Shown: positions 41,601 through 49,631 of the stretch, one piece after another
Layout of the letters: each line of letters begins with the position of its first letter
How positions within the stretch are numbered: the first letter of the stretch is position 1
Source: Allacma fusca
Lineage: Eukaryota > Arthropoda > Collembola > Symphypleona > Sminthuridae
Assembly: GCA_947179485.1 (NCBI GenBank)
Contig: OX359247.1
Span: 59,245,131-59,309,130, forward strand
Length of the DNA stretch: 64,000 nucleotides
Direction: 5' to 3'
Notes under the pieces: generated by a model
Database searches by the model: none
Seen by the model: only the letters and a program-made list of their open reading frames with translations
Told to the model about the DNA's origin: nothing
Made by a program: the position numbers and the translations under genes

Positions 41601-44600
41601 AGGAAGAATCCGAAAACGGGAGAGTGCGACGACATGCTCCTGAACCCACCTCGGAGGAAGAGGAACGAAGACAGAAAATTCGAGACCAACGGAAATTACC
41701 GCAAGCTATTTGGTTAATGTCACAAGCAATACGTGACGGTTACCATCTAACGACCAGAACTTTACAGTCAGTCGCAATGGACTTAATAACAAAACCAATC
41801 CAGCTACCACTACAAACCAAATACGAAATTTGGAAGGAATATGAAATACAATACGGGAAATTCATTGACAAAGTCATCCAAATTTTGGGACTCAAAACCA
41901 TACATAAACGCACCAGGCGGAGTATCTTGGCAAAAGACCAGATAAATAACCTCCAACGCCAGATGCAAAACAACCCTCACAGTATCACAAAAGGGGAAGA
42001 CTATGTTCACCCCACCGAGGAAATTGCAATAGGTGAAGTTGTACACTTCGCACTAGCAACGACAATCACAGAAGCAAACTGGACGATAGTTTTGCTCATA
42101 CCACACGTATACAACGGAGTTGACCATCTCGAAGAAGAAGAACTCAAGGGATGGGAGACAAAGGCACACGCCAACGTCTCACAAACCCACCCACTCTTCC
42201 AGCGAACGTCGGAACGAGCAGCCAGAGAACGGCAGAGGCGAGATGCATTCGTAGGACCGACCAACGCATGGTCACCCGTCAGTTATAGCAAACAATTCTT
42301 AAAACAACAGCTACAGCTTATGCTGGCACGAATCGAGGAAGAGGAGGCTCACTCATCGTCAGGAAGACCTACAGGGATTATTCAACAGCTTGTACGATTT
42401 ACCCTCAGAATGGTAATCTATATTGGCACGTCCGTCGGAATGGACTTCGGAGGGAACCAAGATCCAATACGGAAGAGTGACCCCGGAAGAAGCCACCCAC
42501 GAAGGACAGAGGGAGCAGAAGGACCGGTTTTGGCCTCAGAAGAGGAACCGGCTGTGCCAACGGAACAAGCTATGGAAGCTCAAGAAGAAGGAGCCGGAAC
42601 ATCATTGAACGTAATCAAGGAAGAAGTCTTAGACGACGAGGAAAAGCCACCATTGGAACATCAGGTAGATAGTTCGTCAGACAATGAGACAGACAGTAAG
42701 TGGGTGCAGACCAGATGCGAATACTGCCCACTCAAACATGGCCATAAGCCACCCGTACGACCAAAGACCAAGTTAGCAGCACATGAAGCTTGGCAAAGAC
42801 AAAAGGACATTCCGGTACAATACATCCGAAGGAGTAGACCCGAGTTGGACAGGTTGTATGGAAGAGACAACGCTCCAAACTGTACATTCCAGTATAGAGG
42901 ACGACGACGAGGTCCAGAGCCAGAAATTGAACGACCCAGGGTTAGAGTATACTCACCCATTAGGACTGTAATATTTAACGATACAAGGGACAGACGAGGA
43001 TCAAGGTCACCGTCACCCGGACCATCCACGATAACGGGACAACCTATACCACCCATTGAAGACAAACTGAAGTCCAGACGAGCTAGACAACGTCAACGAA
43101 AGGTGGAGTTCAAGGAAGAACGCCAGGAAAACCCACCAGCTCCAGCACCGGAAGACCCACTGGCACAACCCGACTCACCTGATGTAAGATTCGTTGATTT
43201 AGCTCACGTATCATTTTACATAGGAGTCCGTGGATGGATGGTAGCACCAAGTTGGGAAGATGAGGATGCGGAAATAGTCATCTTTACCAACCCAAACAAG
43301 ACACAGTTATACAGCCAACTGGATCCGGTACGACTTCAAGTGAAAAAGATGGTGGAAAGGGCCAATGACCCATTGGACCACTCACCACCGCCAAGATTCC
43401 CGGACCAAGTGATGGAAGATATATCCGGAGACGAACGCCACAGCCAGATAGAAGCGCAGTACTCCAGGAGAACGAACTACTTCAGCAACAACATAGACAC
43501 CAGGGAAAGATCCACCATGTGTCCTCATTGTTACCAGAAATCTACCATCGACCCAGAGAGATTTCCAACATATAATATCTCACACCGGTCAACCAACAGT
43601 CCAGAGCAAAATCTAGTGAGATGGCTCAACAGAATGTACAGGGAGACATTTATCGAGAGACTTGACATCCACCAACAACCCACCCAACCACCTCAACTAC
43701 GACTCGAGCAGTTACGAAGGGCGCTTAGCACTTTAAGCGAACCTAGAACAGATGCTCACGAATCAAATATAGAATACGCCGAACACCAGGCAGGAATAGA
43801 CTACAACAATCACGGAGAATTAATCCGGGAAAGAAGGGCATTGTTGTATGATGCAATGGACCATCCCACAGATTATCGCAGACTAGACCCAAGGGAGCGA
43901 GACCTGCTCATCCTATACGGGCAAAGTCGAAGAAACGTACCAATGGAAAACACCCGTCTGGAAACGATGGCAGGAGACATGAACATCTCACCAGGGGAAA
44001 TGATACCGAGACTTTGGACAACACTGTTCAATGGTCAAAGAGGTATTGACAATCACCAAGTACCAACATACCTAACATGTCGGGAACATCAAGGAGTAAT
44101 GCAAGGGCTCACGGGAACCGAGCTACGCAGATTGATTACTCAGATGTGGTTTGACATAGGAACTCAGCCAACCTGGCGAGAGCAAGAAATATGGATAAAT
44201 AGTTTCCTACTGAGAGGAGACGCCATCACCGGACGTGGAGAGAAAGCTCTACAACAACTAGCAAGTATACCAATACACATGCTAAGTTTTCAAGAATTTG
44301 CGAGTATGACCGAAAGGCTCATAACTCTTTATCATCAGGACGAGGCAATTCAGGAGTGGCGACAATTTGGAGCAATGAACCAAAGCGGCAGAAGTCAACC
44401 CAATCCAATAGACGACATAGAAGAAGAACTAGGACAATGGGAAGACTGGATATTCGCAATGAAACTAGCAGGGGAAGGCCAAAAGCCAACTACCCTATAC
44501 GCTAGAAAACTAAAAGGAGGAGTAGCCACCCTAAGACAACCCCGGAGAACAGGTTCTTTCAGAGACCTAAACGAACTTGTCACGATACGAATCTGGCAAA

Positions 44601-45109
44601 GAGAACATTTTCACAGGATTCGGGAGCAAATTAGCAACCGTGGAGACGGACCAAGTTACAAACCATATCATTTATCACCAAGAAATGAAAGACGACCAGG
44701 AATAACACCAATACATATGGTACCAAGCGCTATAGATCGATTCCAAACACCCCAATGGCGATCAATTGTCATTGATGGAAGACCAGATGAACCCGACATA
44801 ATAAATCTCATACGAACCCTCAGAGGTCGAACAAGAATCGAAATAGTTTTTCGAGACCTTGGACATGATTTTATTCAGGAAGAACTCAGGAGAGACCCAG
44901 TGACACAACAAAGAACCAGCTATCTTTCCATAACAAACCCTGTGGAGCATAGAAGGCTAATGGATCAGTTATGGGAAAGATCAGAACGGGCAAGATGGGA
45001 CCCGGAAATATTATCCGAGAATAGATTCGCAGTTATATCATTCAGAACACTAGCGGAAGGAGAGGAGGAGACAGGCACCCTCAGAGGGCCGTCCGAGGAA
45101 GACGATTAG
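38540..45109 (+). CDS. ORF3, giant accessory polyprotein with internal membrane-glycoprotein-like region (2,189 aa)
   Basis: No family recognised. Residues about 295-375 are an RS-rich basic region (RERHSSKDSRTRKRETESSS). Around 485-525 is a Cys/His pair cluster with a Lys-rich stretch. A hydrophobic segment at about 790-808 (WLSFLLMFGLITSAVGQS) looks like an internal signal peptide or TM anchor. It is followed by Asn-glycosylation motifs (NLT, NAS, NET, NWT, NVS), a glycine-rich hydrophobic stretch (about 896-920) and three furin-type sites: RVRR (1028-1031), RTRR (1124-1127 region) and RQRR (1231-1234). This part is envelope-like in layout. After a weak second hydrophobic stretch the last 900 residues are soluble-looking, with C-x2-C motifs and a helix-rich domain at about 1710-1990. 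The ATG directly follows TTTTATCTTCAACCAG, a good splice acceptor. A single 6.6-kb frame joining nuclear-type and envelope-type parts is unusual. Confidence 0.85.
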   Translation: MSENRGSRASGSRTNETPRQDALPAVDRDDDDRPRYWTQYVSQTEVEIPQAKILPNSDTGRLEVVLRVDGKLPHRIIIQGRDGREIVTHSVLIGALRKPRELTLDYRILRREPHFCGSINFPEQQVEVDRGERAPDDLVYLFKGQEFNPTPIRRQIPICRTRNRQPDDPWLVQNYRQEKDVPGQKNPRGDYEYDPWAFTPSLQYERGKTSRSSSRKVMGADPICGVTRVNIPEISEWLPQHEEQVEDVAHRISRRIDDNYGPDLRRGNLEDRRREPPRFAAYSAHMVPAGRGRGRAITTGESSSRHHRSSRESSRERHSSKDSRTRKRETESSSERKKRREDDRSRSRYDSPARSRSRRESTPPPSPFLSPAAKDYKDRMERESILTTPIAAPALSYTAVTKMPPPTIPVNTEPPKPQRAVCIAQKERPVEVPVVTPPSVAVTLWSEETATDTATTADRDTANESSSDSEEEETVPIQTCSRKGCKRVRQVIATDSGPVVQQECEHHAKKRAKKEKKVKKEAQMTILELFGQNTAPTQPPAKWQSNILKIGEDSRKAGKHEEMVNRIKDLGEIIRNLARQNVNADSAKKQKEELMKELARHRQEWIKWRNDNDFHLVCAESKIDLQTRELPPAHFEPTNIPTSTATSGELERLLAQEKRNGPETASSTGMATEMPPSPAQNVEVATSELSIAEQHNDQSSSSEDFEVIRSKRRPKDRESSITSDTTEIVNHHQLSLADFANSPQDGTVILSDDEEPRQSTSSIQTPPHTPEMGRGGGGRRGGPIPYLGNSWLSFLLMFGLITSAVGQSNLKKELTGHYGPYPTTRASHYQWWTRLETENLTSPRGFDHVSLDFENKEDSEEIGHYDPYDKRECPPVGNSAVRYQGFGSATAHRLWQNGVVRGVAGAVGMCTTGMVIVGVYTSSILDAVRRWNKPLKTVKIPQDWVLIESQLPDQRPIWMIMPVNASEEKELEDFLKKDPTATEISPNLIALPGDIQRNAHYLNETSVAKVWNQALGKEVEEEESENGRVRRHAPEPTSEEEERRQKIRDQRKLPQAIWLMSQAIRDGYHLTTRTLQSVAMDLITKPIQLPLQTKYEIWKEYEIQYGKFIDKVIQILGLKTIHKRTRRSILAKDQINNLQRQMQNNPHSITKGEDYVHPTEEIAIGEVVHFALATTITEANWTIVLLIPHVYNGVDHLEEEELKGWETKAHANVSQTHPLFQRTSERAARERQRRDAFVGPTNAWSPVSYSKQFLKQQLQLMLARIEEEEAHSSSGRPTGIIQQLVRFTLRMVIYIGTSVGMDFGGNQDPIRKSDPGRSHPRRTEGAEGPVLASEEEPAVPTEQAMEAQEEGAGTSLNVIKEEVLDDEEKPPLEHQVDSSSDNETDSKWVQTRCEYCPLKHGHKPPVRPKTKLAAHEAWQRQKDIPVQYIRRSRPELDRLYGRDNAPNCTFQYRGRRRGPEPEIERPRVRVYSPIRTVIFNDTRDRRGSRSPSPGPSTITGQPIPPIEDKLKSRRARQRQRKVEFKEERQENPPAPAPEDPLAQPDSPDVRFVDLAHVSFYIGVRGWMVAPSWEDEDAEIVIFTNPNKTQLYSQLDPVRLQVKKMVERANDPLDHSPPPRFPDQVMEDISGDERHSQIEAQYSRRTNYFSNNIDTRERSTMCPHCYQKSTIDPERFPTYNISHRSTNSPEQNLVRWLNRMYRETFIERLDIHQQPTQPPQLRLEQLRRALSTLSEPRTDAHESNIEYAEHQAGIDYNNHGELIRERRALLYDAMDHPTDYRRLDPRERDLLILYGQSRRNVPMENTRLETMAGDMNISPGEMIPRLWTTLFNGQRGIDNHQVPTYLTCREHQGVMQGLTGTELRRLITQMWFDIGTQPTWREQEIWINSFLLRGDAITGRGEKALQQLASIPIHMLSFQEFASMTERLITLYHQDEAIQEWRQFGAMNQSGRSQPNPIDDIEEELGQWEDWIFAMKLAGEGQKPTTLYARKLKGGVATLRQPRRTGSFRDLNELVTIRIWQREHFHRIREQISNRGDGPSYKPYHLSPRNERRPGITPIHMVPSAIDRFQTPQWRSIVIDGRPDEPDIINLIRTLRGRTRIEIVFRDLGHDFIQEELRRDPVTQQRTSYLSITNPVEHRRLMDQLWERSERARWDPEILSENRFAVISFRTLAEGEEETGTLRGPSEEDD

Positions 45110-45673
45110 GACGTCACAGAGGATAATAACCTGACCATTCCATCCAGGTCACGGTATAAAGAGAAGGAGAACTAGCGGGGAAAGCAGAAGCTAAATTACC
45201 TGATGACGGAAGAAATTCCCGAAGGGAATGTAAAGTGTAGATTATTTCGCAAGAGAGGATCTACGATAAAACATTTTTAAGATCTTATGTAGCATCAACC
45301 ATCGGGATTACGGCGGATGTTACATAATGATCACCATAACAGAATAGTCAGAAAAGAAAAACAAATAAAAATAAAATACAAAATAGAAAACAAAACAAAA
45401 ATAATTACTTACTAACACATTTCATAGAGTTCATAGGATAAAATACTAACAAAAGATTATGTCACCGGAAGTGGGACACACGGATTACAACATCGGAATT
45501 AGAAAAAGAATTCTCTTTCGCAATCGGAAGATGAAAACACAAACAATATACAGATATAAATAAGAGACTCTTAAACCAGAGTACTCATTATAATCTCAAC
45601 CCCCACGGAGAGCTCAAATACTTGAGGCTACTCAAAAATACGGAACCAAAAATAGATACAAAAGTTTCCAAGG
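45110..45673 (+). other. Spacer between ORF3 and ORF4, with a TATA-like box
   Basis: About 560 bp without a supported gene. It contains a short inverted repeat (GTAGAT...ATCTAC near 45.24-45.27 kb) and TATAAATAAG at 45555-45564, about 110 bp before ORF4, similar to the LTR TATA box. ORF4 could come from an internal promoter or from splicing at the AG just before its ATG. Confidence 0.5.
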
Positions 45674-46420
45674 ATGGAATACAAGTGGTATATTCTTTTG
45701 AGCCTTGCAATAACCCTAATTGCAATGGACGTTTCCGAAACCAGGCCGATAGCACAACCAAGTCCAGAACCATGGGGAGGACCACTGATGGCAGCCCTAG
45801 GAACTCAAGTCGGAAAATGGTTCGCAAATTACATGGTACCAGCCATAACCGTCGGAAGCGGAGCTATCACAGCATCAGTACTATCACAAAAGGACCCAAT
45901 AGTACACATACTACACCACAAGGATGACGGGAAACTAGCCATAGTACAGTATGACCCGAACGACCCAAACGTGGAAGCACAGAGAATCATGGAGAGAAAC
46001 CAACAAATGGCTCTACTACAACCCCAACAACAACTTATACAACCCCAATTCATACAAAACCAACAGCCCACGATGCTGAGGGATAGCAGACCACCATGGA
46101 TGGAACAATTCAACGAAATAGATTGGAAATCCAATGAGGTTCCAACATCAGACACGGATTACACCGTAGTCATTATTAGTTCATTCGGTTGTATTACCAC
46201 AGTAGTGATATTTATATTCACAGTAATACTGTACCGAATTCGAATGCAGAAAAGAAAATCAGATCAACAAACACCGAATGAGAGAGAATTAGACAATGTT
46301 GCAAGCACGCAGGCATTAGTCCAAAATTCTATAGAGCAGTTAGTCGGATGCAAAATTGTGAGGCCCAATACACAACAACAAGCCAGCCGACACACAACCA
46401 GAGCAACCGTACAACTATAA
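45674..46420 (+). CDS. ORF4, small type I membrane protein, envelope-like position (248 aa)
   Basis: Residues 1-19 are a signal peptide (WYILLSLAITLIAM core). The ectodomain has a hydrophobic, glycine/alanine-rich stretch at about 38-70 and a Gln-rich region at 105-133. Residues 163-187 are a TM helix followed by the stop-transfer RIRMQKRK and a 60-residue tail. The ectodomain has no cysteine and no Asn-glycosylation motif, unlike usual retroviral or errantivirus envelope proteins. It sits where env lies in errantiviruses, after Pol and before the 3' LTR. The role is unknown; a membrane or assembly partner of ORF3 is one possibility. Confidence 0.75.
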   Translation: MEYKWYILLSLAITLIAMDVSETRPIAQPSPEPWGGPLMAALGTQVGKWFANYMVPAITVGSGAITASVLSQKDPIVHILHHKDDGKLAIVQYDPNDPNVEAQRIMERNQQMALLQPQQQLIQPQFIQNQQPTMLRDSRPPWMEQFNEIDWKSNEVPTSDTDYTVVIISSFGCITTVVIFIFTVILYRIRMQKRKSDQQTPNERELDNVASTQALVQNSIEQLVGCKIVRPNTQQQASRHTTRATVQL

Positions 46421-49000
46421 CACCGACTCAACCGAGAAGGAAACAACGCAAGAAAGAAAATAAAGAAGAAAAATACGCAAAACCATAAAAATTGTATGGA
46501 AAAATATTTTAAAAATATTTATTAGTTATAAGATAGTATTAGCAAAATAATAGGATAAGTAGTTATAAGTAGAATAAGGTTAGGAAGAGAAAAGACAGAA
46601 AACCAAGTTCATATACAACAAAAATATAAAAACGCAATGAAAATAACAAAAGTTCAAATAACGAACGAGAAGTTCAATTTAGTTAAAGAGGCAGATCCCC
46701 AATAGGAGTAAAAGGAGAACAGTCTAAAGAATATGTGATTCAAATCAAAATATCTTTCGTGTCTCGATGGATTCATTATCCATTTTCTTTCCAATTTCCT
46801 TTTCACCCCATTGATTCCAGTGATTAAAATTTTATTGAATAGCAACACTATCAAGTCAGGCTATGTTTTGAAAACAAAGATTTATTTGTTAACGAGACGA
46901 AATTGTTTCAAGATAAGGTTCAGTTCTAACAAAAATTTTAGGCAATATCATAATTCCTTGAGGCTTGTTTACTCAACAGCCAATGAGTGATGATTGTAAT
47001 GCCTTGTGACTTATTAGGTCATTTAACTCCATATGAGAAGGATAAAATTAAATTTCTAACCTACTCATCGCTTGGGATGAGCGGGATACCAAAATTTCCA
47101 GCAAAAATCAGAACCCTGTATAAGCAAGTTCTCTACGATCAGGATCAGTTTACCTTTTAGCTTCAGTTTAACAAAATCTATTTAGCTAGACGTGCTAATA
47201 TTTTAGGTACCTAGAAAACAGATTAAGTAAAACGAAAGTCCGAAGGATAGATTCTTTCAAAAGAATTTCTGTAACACAGGTTTGTTTACAAAATTATTTA
47301 CTTGCAAAGTGTTTCGCATTTCAAATGATAGTTAGAAAATAATTTTGTCAAAAATTATTGACATGAATGTGCCCCGATCAGAAGGATCCTAATGTCGTTT
47401 GAGAGCAAGGACCTTCACCTATTCCAAGGGCCTACATGAATGATCTAGGGACCAGAAGAATAAACAAAAATATACCACGAATAGGTAGGAGGAACTTTAA
47501 ATAAAAATATAAAAAGTAAGAAAATTACAGTAATGGATATATTTGATTGTTAGTTGTAAACCAGTCCAATGTGAATCGAGAGGTGCAAGAGGCAACGAGA
47601 ATCACATTGCAAACAGTGTTGACATCTTTTTACAATTTTGAGTTAAAAGTCTAAGACGGAAGATATCTGTGCGAATACACATCATAGATGACAAAAGGTT
47701 TACGGAATCATTAAATTCACTTCGTTTATCCAATAAAAAGGATCAGTTTTAAATCTTAAAAGATCAAATGTCTTATTAGCTTTGATAAATTCCATAGTTT
47801 CCCAAGACAAAAATTATATTAAGAAAACACAATTCTGAAGGGAATTTTAAACAGAAAATTTAACTTACAAATTTGACACATTTCATCAAATAAGATTTTT
47901 TACAGATCAAGGTATATATATATATATTTATGATTATCGCCAAATTACATTCCGATCTCAGTTGAGGAAATAGCTCACGGTACAATATGATTTTATGCCT
48001 TATGGAGTAGTAAGAACCACTTACAGAACTTCATGGAGCACGATGTTTTCACATTTGGTGAAATTGCCAACAGTTGTGCATGAGAAGGACATAATTCCTA
48101 ATTTAACCACCGAAAAACAACTCAAATATTTCACAGGCGAAAATAAAAAGATTCTTCAAACTTTCTGTAGAGACCTCAGGAGGTTTCAGAGTCGGTTTTT
48201 CAAATAATTGTGTTTAAGAGCGACACTACTGCGCTCAAGACCGTCACTTCAAACCGTTAATAGTGATATTGGATAATCACACATTTCCCCACAACGATTT
48301 GTCTGTGACATGTTAAATTGTTTCACAAGGAAACTCACGGGATTTTACAAGCTTAATAATTAAATACACCTTTAACAATACATTAGGCCACTACCCTAGT
48401 AATAACAGTAATTGACAGTAGTCACAATGTTTCAACAACTAGTATTCAATATCAGAGAAAATTAGAAATCAAAATGAGAATAGAAACAAGAGTCAATAGT
48501 TTCATATCTGCCTTCAAGTAATCTTTGCTGATCTTTCCTTATATGTTTGGAGAGCAGTCAAGACAGTTTTACAAACAAATTCTTTTCAAAACATGTGTAC
48601 AAAATTTTCAATTCTGCTACGATGTTTCTAATCTTAGATACGATAAATAACATTAGAAATCAAGCCAAATAACGATATATTCCATGTAAATAGTGTATAT
48701 GTAAATGATGAAAGGATGAAAATGGTTGATTATCAGACGTAAGTATACAAACAGTAACACCATCAAATATTGTACAGCATTACAAAAGTATACACACATA
48801 TGATGATGAACATGTATGATCAATTGTATAAAATGCCTTAACAACTTATACCCATGAATACCATTACGACCTTGCTACAAAGTCAATATAACGACCAACA
48901 TATAGCTACAAAGTAAGGTAACATAAATAACATTAGTATAATTACAAATAATATGAACTTGAACTTCGACAGATGAAATTGTCGAGGTCGACAATTACCC
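46421..49000 (+). other. 2.6-kb retrotransposon 3' region
   Basis: AT-rich, with mostly short frames. Holds a (TA)n-like run near 47.92 kb, one possible small ORF at 47995-48207 and one inverted, diverged copy of the leader motif near 48.23 kb. No env-like or RNase H-like remnant is seen. Confidence 0.6.
47995..48207 (+). CDS. Small ORF in the 3' region (70 aa), uncertain
   Basis: ATG to TAA, with an ordinary amino-acid mix (SHLVKLPTVVHEKDIIPNL) that reads better than random AT-rich frames. No family recognised. It may be an accessory protein, a remnant or chance. Confidence 0.25.
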   Translation: MPYGVVRTTYRTSWSTMFSHLVKLPTVVHEKDIIPNLTTEKQLKYFTGENKKILQTFCRDLRRFQSRFFK

Positions 49001-49010
49001 AGAAGAGGAA
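49001..49010 (+). promoter_or_regulatory. Polypurine tract (plus-strand primer)
   Basis: AGAAGAGGAA directly abuts the TGTTACGG start of the right LTR, the expected position and composition for the plus-strand primer of reverse transcription. Confidence 0.85.
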
Positions 49011-49592
49011 TGTTACGGATATATTATAAATAGAGTAGAATAAGCATAATCTAAGTCAGCAAATAGTTTAGAAGGTCGTAAGCAGAGGCTACGTGAGACC
49101 AAACGCTGACCTAACATAATCATAAGTAAAGGAAAGGAAATGATTCAGATTATTTAATAAACAATAAACTAAGAATAGGATAAGATTAGATTTAGATTAA
49201 GACACGTAGATTAAGTACAAGTTCTAATCTCGACTTCAAGCAAGCAACATCAAGAGGAGCAACACCTAGAGTCCATTCCCTCCGGGATGGATCTCTACAG
49301 GTGGCAAGCGGGGCGACATGAAATCGGGAGATTTCATGAGAAGAAGAGATTCAGACTTCAAATTCTATTTGTGTTAAATGTTAATTGTTCAGTGTAAATT
49401 TGTATCAGTTTAAGAACAATAAATTGGCCCAAAGTTAAATAAAAGAACTACACACAGAATTCAATAGTTCCATTTATTCATGCGTTTCCAACAACATCGG
49501 ATTCCAGGAATTCAGGGGATGGAACACCCGAACCTAGGCTACATTGTCTATTACCCACACAACATCAATACCCGGGTAATACAAGCGTAACA
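49011..49592 (+). repeat. Right LTR
   Basis: 582 bp, same ends and no visible difference from the left LTR; followed by the ATAT duplication at 49593-49596. The host sequence resumes in the spacer past the receptor stop codon. Confidence 0.98.
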
Positions 49593-49631
49593 ATATTATA
49601 AAACCAGAAAGTAACCAGACTGTTATATAAT

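Larger units (their letters stand above)
20836..49592 (+). mobile_element. Giant Ty3/gypsy-type LTR retrotransposon, 28,757 bp
   Basis: A complete element: left LTR 20836-21417, leader, Gag 24557-31123, Pol 31144-38340, overlapping small ORFs 36947-38673, ORF3 38540-45109, ORF4 45674-46420, 3' region, polypurine tract 49001-49010, right LTR 49011-49592, ATAT duplication. Protease-RT-RNaseH-integrase order, the YLDD RT box, DD35E integrase and GPY/F module are those of Metaviridae. All four large frames are uninterrupted and the LTRs read the same, so the insertion is young and possibly competent. Ty3/gypsy elements are commonly 5-10 kb; elements of comparable size are known (Ogre in plants, Burro in planarians), but I do not recognise this accessory gene set. 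The element lies opposite in orientation to the host genes, between the receptor gene and the secreted-protein gene. As a possible endogenous retrovirus-like element it is described here only. Confidence 0.97.

Noticed and set aside
45622-45927. 101-aa frame overlapping the start of ORF4
   Set aside because: Lacks domain order; the ORF4 frame has the signal peptide and TM helix.
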